NCBI RefSeq assembly: GCF_910594005.1
Contig: NC_057829.1
Span: 60,743,001 to 60,807,000 of the forward strand
DNA: 64,000 bases
Reading direction: 5' to 3'
Origin: Cervus elaphus
Lineage: Eukaryota > Chordata > Mammalia > Artiodactyla > Cervidae
This document shows positions 10,150 through 20,931 of this stretch, one piece after another (positions within the stretch are counted from its first letter, which is position 1; each line of letters starts with the position of its first letter). The position numbers and the translations under genes are program-made. The notes under the pieces were generated by a model, which worked only from the letters and a program-made list of their open reading frames with translations, had not been told where the DNA came from and ran no database searches.

Positions 10150-10565
10150 GGAATGTTAAATGTGTAGGCTCTGGCATTAGACAGACCTGGCTCTGCTCCT
10201 CTCTTTATAAAGTGGGGTTATAGCAAAACCTGCCTCAAAGGGTTGTTTGAGGATTAATTAAAATGTGAAGTATTTAGCACTGTGCCTAGAACATAGTACA
10301 TGCTCAGTCACTTCAGTTGTGTCCGACTCTGTGTGACCCTATGAACTGGAGCCTGCTAGGCTCCTCTGCATGGGATCCTCCAAGACAAGAACATTTGAGT
10401 GGGTTGGCATGCCCTCCTCCAAGGGATTTTCCTGGCCCAGGTATCGAACCCGTGGTGTCTCCTGCATCTTCTGCATCACAGACAAATTCTTTACCACTGA
10501 GCCAACAAGGAGGTCCCCTAGAACTTGGTAAACACCCACAAAATGATAACTATTATTATTATTAT
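10150..10565 (+). mobile_element. MIR SINE split by a Bov-tA
   Basis: The left part (about 10150-10298) has ggctctggcattagacagac, gaggattaattaaaatgtga and gcactgtgcctagaacatag. The right part (10517-10565) resumes after the Bov-tA. The middle of the MIR is shortened. Confidence 0.7.
10299..10516 (-). mobile_element. Bov-tA SINE
   Basis: Reverse copy inside a MIR. The flanks cctagaacatagta (10285-10298) and cctagaacttggta (10517-10530) form a 14-bp target duplication with two mismatches. Confidence 0.92.
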
Positions 10566-10671
10566 TTTATGACTTCCATTTCTTTGAGGCTTCTGTAATC
10601 TTTTCATACAGTAATTCCCAACCACCTACATGATTGTAATGTGGGTTTATGTATTATTGTCTTTGGTCCAG

Positions 10672-10860
10672 GTCACAGGATTTCCTATCCAGATGCCATA
10701 CACTGATGTCCAGTCAGTTATTGATGCTGTGTATCAAACTGGAATTCATTGTTCTGAATTTCCACAGACAGAATTTGCTCTAGCTGTGTACATTCACCCC
10801 TACCCAAACAACATATTATCTGTGTGGGTCTATTTGGCTTCATTAGCTCGACATCAGTGA
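10672..10860 (+). CDS. CC2D2B: CC2D2B terminal coding exon and stop
   Basis: The acceptor ctttggtccag is followed by 62 codons in phase 0 and TGA at 10858-10860. The peptide begins VTGFPIQMPYTDVQSVIDAV and ends SVWVYLASLARHQ. The pattern GFPIQMPY...V..AVY.TGIH, then EFALAVYIHPYPNNILSVW, is the conserved C-terminal block of CC2D2A/CC2D2B proteins. It is strong enough to identify the family, and the syntenic position just upstream of CCNJ favours the B paralogue. The four exons here give 164 residues of C terminus. I see no disabling mutation in them. Confidence 0.9.
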   Translation, partial: VTGFPIQMPYTDVQSVIDAVYQTGIHCSEFPQTEFALAVYIHPYPNNILSVWVYLASLARHQ

Positions 10861-11164
10861 AAAGGAAAAAGATAGAAGGAGAAGATGGTACATGGGCCCC
10901 CAACCAAAAGACAGACTTTTCTGGTACTTGGGATTTTTCTGTTTATCCTCAAGTCCAGACAAGCGTGAGCCCAATTTTTGGCTCACTTATAGAGTAAGGC
11001 ACAAGACTCACTGCCTGAGTTTCTGGGGACAAGTATAAATGACCTCCTCATCAGAGGCCTCATCAAGGAGGACCCTTCGGAAAGTCTGGCGCCTGGGATC
11101 ACTGTCTACAGTAGGTTTTATTCTAGGAAAGAAGCAATTCTGGCCTCTCTCCACAGCCAGTGTT

Positions 11165-11350
11165 GCTCTAATTGGGGGCCCCCATCACCTCCATCAAAAT
11201 CACTTGGAAAGCCCTATTGAAAATACAGGTTCCCACATCCCATCCAGGACCTACTGAATCAGGATCTCTGAGAGTACAGCTCCAGAACCTACATTATTTA
11301 AAAAAAGCTTCCCAGGCAATTCTCTTAACCAGTTAAGAATGAGAACCCTG
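11165..11350 (+). mobile_element. MER5-type DNA transposon remnant
   Basis: Contains atcaaaatcacttggaaagc, ctgaatcaggatctctgag, aagcttcccaggcaattct and a degenerate gaatgagaaccctg end. Confidence 0.6.
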
Positions 11351-12406
11351 CCTTACAGAATGCTGTCATTACTAAAATGAGGCTGATAACTTTGATGATG
11401 GTTCTGATGGAATTCCAGGCAGGAGTTATTCAAATAGAAACCCATGAGATAAAAGATTATTTCGCTGAAGAATAAGAAGGAAATATGCCATTTTGGGTTA
11501 AGGACAGCTTCTGTGGGCTTCTTAAAAGTTTTCTCTTTAGATACTACTGACCTAAAGTCATTTCACCTCCAAGTATTTAGAAGGGACTCTCAGGAAACAC
11601 TACTTAAATTTTTTCCTAATTCTGTGAGAAAGGGAGATAAACGTCTTGCCTGAATCTCAGAGGCCTCTTTATCTAAATGAGCAGCTCCCCATTCTGCCTC
11701 TGGCACTTTCTGCTGCTTTTCTTTCACAGTGGTGCCCCAAGGAGACCCATCCAGGGCCTCAAGAAAGAGTGGGTAGGGATCTAAGTAGAAAATACTGTAC
11801 TTTATTATATTTGATTGTTCTGTACTTCATTGAGCAAAGTGTTCAAATAGTTTATTTAAATGTTACGTAACAACTTATTTTTTAATCAAAGGATAGATTT
11901 CCAAAGGTTTATGAGAGCAATTTTATATGAGGTTAAAGTAAGAAAAAGAAGATTCACTTCTCCCACTGTAGTAGCACTGGGGTTCCTTGAATCACTCCCA
12001 GAGAAGCAGAGAGCAAAAACCCCAAAATCATCCTCAGGGAACCCTCAGCCTAAATCCCCTCTCCCAATATACCTGCAGAGGCCAGAGAAGACCTCATTTA
12101 TTTGCAGGATGTTAGTCTCAGACGAAACTCAAGATTACTAGAAAGAAAGGGTATGTAAAGAGAATGTTTTTTATGCAAGGTTAAAACTTTGTTATATATG
12201 TCTTCTGGCATGCATCAGAAAAATGATCAGAATTGTTTTTATTTGAATGTTTTTGTTTAAACATTCATTATTAACATTCATTAAACATATAAACATTCAT
12301 TATTTGAATGTTGTGTTTAAATGCTGTAGGAGGCTTTGTTATTAACAAGTTTCCCACATCAATTGGGGTAGCACAAAATGATATCTGTGGAAAGACAAGT
12401 TTGCCA

Positions 12407-12412
12407 AATAAA
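12407..12412 (+). terminator. Candidate poly(A) signal of CC2D2B
   Basis: AATAAA about 1.55 kb after the CC2D2B stop. A GU-containing stretch (ttcatttctgtg) lies roughly 20-30 bases downstream. It is the best hexamer before the BovB cluster, but earlier variant hexamers cannot be ruled out. Confidence 0.4.
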
Positions 12413-12430
12413 GGCTGAACTCATACAGTT

Positions 12431-14534
12431 CATTTCTGTGCCATACTGAATGTTTACCTAGCTATTTTGTTCATTTTGTTTGTAGCTTTAGAATTGATAG
12501 ACCACTTAAGAGTAAGGTGGAAAATGTTCATAGGCAAGTGTGCATTATATTCTGTATCATATTCATTTTTAAATATGTGTATTTCTCATCTAAAAATTTT
12601 TCCTAAAAATTGTGTGATTGTAATGAACCATGTTTTTTCATTTGACTGTTTTAAAAGTACATGATATTAGATGTAGTGTATAATTTTAAAATTTTTTGTT
12701 GTTCAGTCACTGTTGTGTCTGACTCTTTGCAACATCATCCACAAATAATTACAAAGCATCCAGTATGTACCAGACACTTCAGTATGTGCTAGAGGACAGT
12801 GTGAAGACATTCTTACAAGGAAAACAGATCATAAGCAAATAAACAGTAAGTAGGTGAAATAATTCCAGGGTATAATGAGCGCTATAAAGGAAACAAAAAT
12901 ATTGGCGTAATGGAGGACTTTGATGGGGATGGAGGGTATAAGCAGAGTAGTGGGAGAAGGCCTCTCCACAGAGATAAAGTTTTGAGCTGAGATTTAAAAG
13001 ATGATTTATCAATTAGAATTGCATTCAGTTGCAAGGAACAGAAACCTAATCACAGTAACGTAATCCAATAGGGATTACAGAACTGTCAAGTGCAGAGGAG
13101 GCAGTCCAATTCTAGTGCAATAGCTCTGTGATGTCAGAAGTACATCAGCCTTCATCCATCTTTGTCACATCTCTAAGGAACCTTCTGTCTTCTTCCTCAG
13201 TGGCTCTCAAACTTCAGCATGCATAAGAATCACCTGAAGAGTTTGTTGAAACATACTTCGCTGGGCCTGACCTTTAGAGTTACTGATTCCATGAGATCGG
13301 GGGTGGGGCCTGAGAATTTGCATTTGTAACAAGTTCCCAGGTGATACGGAGACCACAGAGGCTCTAACCTTACAGTCATTTTCATTAAGAAAATGCAGAC
13401 AGGGAGGAAGGAGGTAGAAGAGGCAGGTGGTTTAGCTCTTTTAAAAAGTTTTCTAGGAGACTATGCCCATTAACTTCTACTTACATCCCATTGGCCAGAA
13501 GTGCATCACTGCTAGCCACAAAAGAGACTGGAGATCAAGTATTTTAAATAGACAATTGCTCTCCCAATAAAATCAGTGTTCTCTTGGTGAGGAAGAGGGG
13601 AGGATGGCTATTGGATTAGGCATCTGTGGCTTCCATAGTTAAGAGGAAGCCAATCATGCAAAGACTTTTAGCAAAAGCATTTCAGGCAGAGGAGACCTAT
13701 GATTACAAAGCCCTCCAGTCCAGAAACAGACTCACATGGAGAAGAAGGAGTAGTAGCCCATAAAGTTGGAGAGGCAGACAAGAACCAGATCACACAGGTC
13801 ATGGTAAAGAGTTCATATTTTATTCAAAGTGCAATAACAAATCAATCAAGTAACAGAGTAAAGTAGTAGTTTTTCTTCTTTATATTTGAGAATATAAGCC
13901 CCATTCAGATGCAGTGCCAGGTCCCAGCTCTGTTTTCCACAACTGCCCACTCGCCTTAGTACAGCAGCCTTTGCCCTCGTGGGGAGCTGCAGTAGGGGTA
14001 GAGGTGCCAGAGTGGGCGCTTGGCATGCTAGGGTGGTCATGAGAAACTGACCAGGGTCCTGGATAGTTTCAATCTGCCTCCTTCACCATTTCCAGTAGTA
14101 AACAGCATGCGTGCATTTTTCTCAAGCAGAGTCTAGGTTTCTTAAAGCCCCCCGTCAGTCCACTGGTTTTCAAACCATCTAAGGGGACTCTTTCTGGTGT
14201 CAGACCCAAGGACTGGGATGTCCAATATGTGGTTCAATCTGTTTCCTCCACAGGGAAGCACTCTCTCTGAGAGTGTCCCCTCCTAGAGGGCCAGGTCCTG
14301 ATTCTCTTCACTTCTCTTCACTTCTTACCTAACTTAGTATGGACCCTTCTTTACAGCCTTGGTTGTATAAGAGACTTTCTGACACTCTTCAGGTGTTTTC
14401 AATGAGATTGCTCCACGTGTCAATGTATTTTCAATGTGTACATAAGGGGAGGTGAGCTCGTTGTCCTTCTATTCCACCATCTTAACCTCAGGCCACCTTG
14501 ATATGCTTTCAATTTAAAACCTTTACACCTGGAT
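12431..14534. other. Intergenic DNA, old repeats
   Basis: No gene is seen. It includes a 40-bp Bov-tA 3' scrap near 12697-12735, an old dispersed repeat in pieces (about 12745-13015 and 13640-13800, with gagaaggcctctccacagag), and a MER5 copy (13198-13375). At about 14020-14500 there is a region I cannot assign, which ends with ccttctattccaccatctta. Confidence 0.5.
13198..13375 (+). mobile_element. MER5A DNA transposon remnant
   Basis: Nearly complete: cagtggctctcaaacttcag at the left, ggggtggggcctgagaattt in the middle, and caagttcccaggtgatacgg towards the right end. Confidence 0.85.
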
Positions 14535-14545
14535 AATGATCAGAG

Positions 14546-15408
14546 TACATCATGAGAAATACTGGGCTGGAAGAAGCACAAACTGGAATCAAGATTGCCG
14601 GGAGAAATATCAATAACTTCAGATATGCAGATGACACCACCCTTATGGCAGAAAGTGAAGAAGAACTAAAGAGCCTCTTGATGAAAGTGAAAGAGGAGAG
14701 TGAAAAAGTTGACTTAAAGCTCAACATTCAGAAAACTAAGATCATGGCATCTGGTCCCATCACTTCATGGCAAATAGATGGGGAAACAATGGAAACAATG
14801 GCTGACTTTATTTTGGGGGGCTCCAAAATCACTGCAGATGGTGATTGCAACCATGAAATTAAAAGATGCTTACTCCTTGGAAGGAAAGTTATGACCAACC
14901 TAGATAGCATATTAAAAAGCAGAGTCATTACTTTGTCAACAAAGGTCCATCTAGTCAAAGCTATGGTTTTTCCAGTAGTCATGTATGGATGTGAGAGTTG
15001 GACTATAAAGAAAGCTGAGTACCAAAGAATTGATGCTTTTGAACTGTGGTGCTGGGGAAAACTCTTGAGAGTCCCTTGGACTGCAAGGAGATCCAACCAG
15101 TCCATCCTAAAGGAGATCAGTCCTGGGTGTTCATTGGAAGGACTGATGTTGAAGCTGAAACCGCAATACTTTGGCCACCTGATGCAAAGAGCTTACTCAT
15201 TTGAAAAGACCCTGATGCTGGGAAAGTTTGAGGGCAGGAGGAGAAGGGGACAACAGAGGATGAGATGATTGGATGGCATCACTGACTCAACGGACATGAG
15301 TTTGGGTAAGCTCCAGGAGTTGGTGATGGACAGGGAGGCCTGGCGTGCTGTGGTTCATCAGGTCACAAAGAGTCGGATACGACTGAGTGACTGAATTGAA
15401 CTAAACTG
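14546..15408 (+). mobile_element. BovB (RTE) LINE, 5'-truncated, copy A
   Basis: Encodes the BovB reverse transcriptase from just before the catalytic box to the C terminus. The open frame 14552-15268 includes RYADDTTLMAESEEELKSLL, with the YADD motif intact. It continues through KIMASGPITSWQIDGE and CESWTIKKAE to ARRSNQSILKEISPG. The frame is stopped by TGA at 15266-15268 where other copies have TGG (Trp); beyond it the same frame reads on to about 15390. The element ends in gactgagtgactgaattgaa. Perfect 11-bp duplications AATGATCAGAG flank it (14535-14545 and 15409-15419), so both borders are exact. Being 5'-truncated, it has no endonuclease domain. Confidence 0.95.
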
Positions 15409-15434
15409 AATGATCAGAGCTTTATGGGGAGCGT

Positions 15435-18400
15435 TGGGCCTCTTTCATTGTAGAGAACTCTGCAGAATGTCAAGTAACAGTGGCCTGCCACAGGGGCAGG
15501 GGCGCTGGGTGCAGCAGACCTGGGTATGGCATAAGCCCTCATGAGGGAGGTTGCCATTAACCCCATCGCAGAGCCACCAGAACTTACACAAGACTAGGGA
15601 AACAGACTCTTGGAGGGCACAAACAAAACCTTGTGTACACCAGGACCCAGGAGAAAGGAGCAGTGACCCCACAAGAGACTGACCCAGACTTGCCCCTGAA
15701 TGTCCAGGAGTCTCCTGCAGAGGCATGGGTCAGCAGTGGCCTGCTGCATGGTGGGGGGCACTGAGTGAGGCAGTGTGTGCATGGGACATTTTGAAGGAGG
15801 TTGCCATTATCTTCATTACCTCCACTACAGTTTGGCCTCAAGTCAAACAACAAGTAGAGAACACAGCCTTGCCCATCAACAGAAAATTGGATTAATGATT
15901 TACTGAGCATGGCCCCAGCCATCAGAACAAGACCCAGTTTCCTCCAACAGTCAGTCTCTCCCATCAAGAAGCTTCCATAAGCCTCTTATCCCTATCCATC
16001 AGAGGGCAGACAGAATGAAACCACAATCAAAGAAAACTAATCAAACTGATCGCATGGACCACACCCTTGTCTAACTCAATGAAACTATTAGCCATGCCTG
16101 TGTAGGGCCACCCAAGATGGATGGGTCATGGTGGAGAGCTATGACAAAACGTGGTCCACTGGAGAAGGGAATGGCAAACCACTTCAGTATTCTTTCCTTG
16201 AGAACCCCATGAACAGTATGAAAAGGCAAAAAGACAGGACACTGAAAGATGAACTTCCCAGGTCAGTAGTTGCCCAATATGCTACTGGAGAACAGTGGAG
16301 AAATAACTCCAGAAAGAATGATGAGATGCAGCCAAAGCAAAAACAACACCCAGTTGTGGATGTGACTGGTGATGGTAGTAAAGTCTGATGCTGTAAAGAA
16401 CAATATTGCATAGGAACCTAGAATGTTGGTCCATGAATCAAGGTAAATTGGAAGTTGTCAAACAGGAGTTGGCTAGAGTGAACATCAACATTTTAGGAAT
16501 CAGTGAACTAAAATGGACTGGAATGAGTGAATTGAACTCAGATGACCATTATATCTATGACTGTGGGCAAGAATCCCTTAGAAGAAATGGAATAGCCCTC
16601 ATAGTCAACAAAAGAGACTGAAATGCAGTACTTCAATGCAGTTTCAAAAATTACAGAATGATCTCTGTTCATTTCCAAGGCAAACCATTCAATATCACAG
16701 TAATCCAAGTCTATGCCCCAATCAGTAATGCTGAAGAAGCGGAAGTTGAATGGTTCTGTGAAGACCTATAAGTCCTTCTAGAACTAACACCCAAAACAGA
16801 TGTCCTTTTCATTATAGGGGACTGGAATGCAAAAGTAGGAACTCAAGAGATACCTGGAGTAACAGGGAAAACTTGGACTTGGAGTACAAAATGAAGCAGG
16901 GAAAAGGCTAACAGTTTTGCCAGGAGAACACACTGGTCATAGCAAACACCCTCTTGCAACAACACAAGAGAAGACTCTACACATGGACATCACCAAATGG
17001 TGAATACCAAAATCAGACTGATTCTATTCTTTGTAGCCAAAGATGGAGAAGCTCTATACAGTCAGCAAAAACAAGACCAGGAGCTGACTGTGTCTCAGAC
17101 CATGAACTCTGTATTGCAAAATTCAGACTTAAATTGAAGAAACTAGGGAAAACCACTAGACCGTTCAGGTATGACCCAAATCAAATCCCTAACCATTATA
17201 CAGTGAAAGTGACAAACAGATTCAAGGGATTAGATCTGATAGAGTGCCTGATGAACTATGGACGGAGGTTCGTGACATTGTACAAAAGGCAGTGTACATC
17301 TCCAAGAAAGGAAATGCTAAAAGGCAAAATGGTTTTCTGAGAAGGCCTTACAAATAGCTGAGAAAAGAAGACAAGCTAAAGGCAAAGGAGAAAAGGAAAG
17401 AAATACCCATTTGAATGCAGAGTTCCAAAGAATAGCAAGGAGAGATAAGCAAGCCTTCCTCAGTGATCAGTGCAAAGAAATAGAGGAAAACAGAGATCTA
17501 GAGATCTCTTCAAGAAAATTAGAGATACCAAGGGAACATTTCATGCAAAGATGGGCACAATAAAGGACAGAAACAGTATGGACCTAACAAAGCAGAAAAT
17601 ATTAAGAAGAGGTGGCAACAATACACAAAGAACTATACAAAAAAGAGTGACCCAGATAACTACAGTGGTGTGATCACTCACCTAGAGTTAGACATCCTGG
17701 AATGCAAAGTCAAGTGGGCCTTAGAAAGTAACACTACAAACAAAGCTAGTGGAGGTGATAGAATTCCAGTTGAGCTATTTCAAATCCTAAAAGATGATGC
17801 TGTGAAAGTGCATTCAATATGTCAGCAAATTTGGAAAACTCAGCAGTGGCCACAGGACTGGAAAAGGCCAGTTTTCATGGCAATGCCAAAGAATGCTCAG
17901 ACTACCACACAATTGCACTCATCTCACATGCTAGCAAAGTAATGCTCAAAATTCTCCAAGCCAGGCTTCAACAGTACATGAACTGTGAAATTCCAGATGT
18001 TCAAGCTGGATTTAGAAAAGCCAGAGGAACCAGAGATCAAATTGCCAACATCCGCTGGATCATCAAAAAAGCAAGAGAGTTTAAAAGAAACATCTACTTC
18101 TGCTTTATTGACTACACCAAAGCCTTTGACTGCATGGATTACAACAAACTGGAAAATTCTTCAAGAGATGGGAATACCAGACCACCTGACCTGCCTCCTG
18201 AGAAATCTGTATCCAGGTCAAGAAGCAACAGTTAGAACTGGACATGGAACAACAGACTGGTTCCAAGTAGGGAAAGGAGTACAACAGGGCTGTATATTGT
18301 CACCCTGATTATTTAACTTAAATGCGGAGTACATCACGTGAAATGCTTGGCTGGATGAAGCACAAGCTGGAATCAAGATTGCCAGGAAAAATATCAATAA

Positions 18401-19165
18401 CCTCAGATATGCAGATAACACCATCCTTATGGCAGAAAGCAAAGAAATAAGGAGCCTCTTGATGAAAGTGAAAGAGAGTGAAAACATTGTCTTAAAACTC
18501 AACATTTAGAAAACTAAGATAATGGCATCCAGTCCCATCACTTCATGGCAAACAGATGGGGAAACAATGGAAAGTGACAGACTTTATTTGGGGGGGCTCC
18601 AAAAACACTGCAGATGGTGATTGCAGCCATGAAATTAAAAGACGCTTGCTCCTTGGAAGAAAAGCTATGACCAACCTCGACAGCATTTTAAAAAGCAGAA
18701 ATATTGCTTTGCCAACAAAGGTCCATCCAGTCAAAGCTATGGTTTTTCCAGTAGTCACGTATGGATGTGAGAGTTGGACCATAAACAAAGCTGAGCACTG
18801 AAAATGAGCACTGAAAAATTGAATCTTTTGAGCTGTGGTGTTGGAGAAGACTCTTGAGAGTCCCTTGGACAGCAAGGAGATCAAACCACTCACTCCTAAA
18901 GGAAATCAGTCCTGAATATTCATTGGAAGGACTGATACTGAAGCTGAAGCTCCAATACTTTCGCCACCTGATGGGAAGAACTGACTCATTGGAAAAGACC
19001 CTGATGCTGGCAAAGTTTGAAGGTGGGAGGAGAAGGGGATGACAGAGGATGAGGTGGTTGGATGGCATCACCAACTCAATGGACATGAGTTTGAGCAAGC
19101 TCCGGGAGTTGGTGATGGACAGGGAAGCCTGGTGTGCTGGACTGAACTGAACTGAACTGCAAAAC
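15435..19165 (+). mobile_element. BovB (RTE) LINE, near full length, copy B, dead
   Basis: About 3.7 kb, the longest BovB here. A non-coding 5' region (about 15435-16400) precedes the ORF. The endonuclease part starts near 16406 with landmarks LEVVKQELARVNINILGISE and, near 16800, DVLFIIGDWNAKVG. The thumb and palm of the reverse transcriptase follow from 17470 on. Several frameshifts and stops interrupt it (for example TGA after 16619 and TAA in 'gacctataagtcc' near 16770). The catalytic YADD box is YADN (near 18405-18420), so a metal-binding Asp is lost. The 3' tail near 19140 lacks about 30-50 bases of the usual end. It is a non-coding relic. Confidence 0.9.
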
Positions 19166-19496
19166 GTGTATGGCAAGAGTAAAGAACCTAAAATGGTAAA
19201 GTCAGAAGCAATCTCCATCATCACTCAGTTCACTTTATAGAGGAGGAAGGAACTGCCCTGCCTTAAGGCCACTCCAGTAAGAAGTGACAAATCAACAGCC
19301 AAGAACCAAAGCCCAGGCCTTCTGACTTTGCATCCTGTGGAATATGATGTAGTCATTGAAAGGAATTCTGAATGTTCCGTTATGGAAGGTTCACCAGAAT
19401 ATGTTGAATGACAAAAACTAGGTACACAACAGCGTGTAGAGTGTTACAATTTGTGACAAAAGGGAGCAAGGAGATTATGTGCACCAGTTCAATAAA

Positions 19497-20416
19497 GTCG
19501 TTCAGTTGTGTCTGACTCTTTGCAAACCCATGGACTGCAGCACACCAGGCTTCCCTGTCCATCACCAACTCCCAGAGCTTGCTCAAACTCATGTCCATTG
19601 AGTCAGTGGTACCATGCAACAATCTAATCTCCTTTTGGCCCCTTCTCCTCCTGACTTCAATCTTTCCCAGCATCAGGGTCTTTTCAAATGAGTCAGTTCT
19701 TCACATCAGGTGGCCAAAGTTTTGGAGTTTCAGCTTCAACATCAGTCCTTCCAATGAATATTCAGGACTGATTTCCTTTAGGATTGAGTGGTTTGATCTC
19801 CTTGCTGTCCAAGGGATTCTCAAAAGTCTTCTCCAACACCAGAGTTTGAAAGCATCAATTCTTTGGCCCTCAGCTTTCTTTATAGTCCAACTCTCACATC
19901 CATACATGACTACTGGAAAAACCATAGCTTTGACTAGATGGACTTTTGTTGGCAAAGTAATGTCTCTGCTTTTTAATATGTTGTCTATGTTGTCATAGTT
20001 TCTCTTCCAAGGAGCAAGCGTCTTTTAATTTCATGGCTACAGTCGCCATCTGCAGTGATTTCGGAGCCCCCCCCCCCCCCCCGCAAAAATAAAGTCTGTC
20101 ACTTTCCATTGTTTTCCCCTCTATTTGCCATGAAGTGATGGGACTGGATGCCATGATCTTCATTTTCTGAATGTTGAGTTTTAGCCAGCTTTTTCACTCT
20201 CCTTTCACCAAGAGGCTCTTTAGTTCCTTTTCACTTTCTGCCATAAGGGTGGTGTCATCTGCATGTCTGAGGTTATTGATATTTCTCCCGACTATCTTGA
20301 TTTCAGCTTGTGCTTCATTCAATCCCACATTTTGCATGGTGTACTCTGCATATAAGTTAAATAAGCAAGGTGACAATATACAGCCTTGATGTACTCCTTT
20401 TCCAATTTGGAACCAA
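19497..20416 (-). mobile_element. BovB LINE, 5'-truncated, copy C, inverted
   Basis: Reverse complement of the BovB 3' 0.9 kb. The reverse transcriptase box is HADD instead of YADD (reverse frame 20194-20376: NNLRHADDTTLMAES). The frame is also broken by a 16-C run at 20067-20082. It faces copy B across about 330 bp. Confidence 0.92.
20067..20082 (+). repeat. Poly(C) run of 16
   Basis: It lies in BovB copy C at the place where copies A and B have a short G run on the sense strand (ggggggctcc), and appears to have grown from it. Confidence 0.95.
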
Positions 20417-20511
20417 TTTGGATTATGTAATCAGGATTTACATACATGCATGGTTATAAATACCTGGATATCCCTGGAAGGAAACAAAAGCAAATAGTAA
20501 TAATGTTGCCT

Positions 20512-20931
20512 TGAGAGTTGGACTGTGAAGAAAGCTGAGCGCCAAAAAATTGATGCTTTTGAACTGTGGTGTTGGAGAAGACTCTTGAGAGTCCCTTGGA
20601 CTGCAAGGAGATCCAACCAGTCCATCCTAAAGGAGATCAGTCCTGGGTGTTCATTGGAAGGAATGATGCCGAAGCTGAAACTCCAGTACTCTGGCCACCT
20701 CATGCAAAGCGTTGACTCATTTGAAAAGACCCTGATGCTGGGAGGGATTCGGGGCAGGAGGAGAAGGGGATGCCAGAGGATGAGATGGCTGGATGGCATC
20801 ACCGACTTGATGGACATGAGTTTGAGTAAACTCCAGGAGTTGGTGATGGACAGGGAGGCCTGGCGTGCTGCGATTCATGGGGTCGCAAAGAGTCGGACAC
20901 GACTGAGCAACTGAACTGACTGAACTGACTG
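20512..20931 (+). mobile_element. BovB 3' end, copy D
   Basis: Begins at gagagttggactgtgaagaa and runs to the tail gactgagcaactgaactgac with two extra actga units. The reading frame 20525-20914 is uninterrupted from KKAERQKIDAFELWCWRRLL to VAKSRTRLSN, so this is one of the least decayed pieces. Confidence 0.93.

Larger units (their letters stand above)
8194..10671 (+). other. CC2D2B last intron (2.5 kb)
   Basis: Runs from gtttgt to ctttggtccag. Between 8200 and 9110 I see only unremarkable intronic DNA. Then follow a MIR (about 9118-9328), a Bov-tA and a Bov-A2 placed back to back (9531-10011), a second MIR split by a Bov-tA (10150-10565), and an ATT microsatellite at 10551-10567. Confidence 0.7.
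10861..12430 (+). other. Probable CC2D2B 3' UTR and flank
   Basis: This follows the stop codon directly. It contains a MER5-type copy (about 11165-11350) and AT-rich DNA. The first good AATAAA in sense direction is at 12407-12412, so the transcript may end near 12430. An ATTAAA near 12280 is an alternative. The extent is inferred and no transcript data are available. Confidence 0.4.

Noticed and set aside
10630..10671. Upstream extension of the terminal CC2D2B ORF to the ATG at 10630
   Set aside because: These codons lie before the acceptor at 10671; the conserved protein text starts exactly after it, and the phase fits splicing from 8193.
14552..15268. 238-codon ORF with a reverse transcriptase box (RYADD)
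   Set aside because: Belongs to BovB copy A, with target duplications and the standard BovB tail. It is not a retron, diversity-generating element or host gene.
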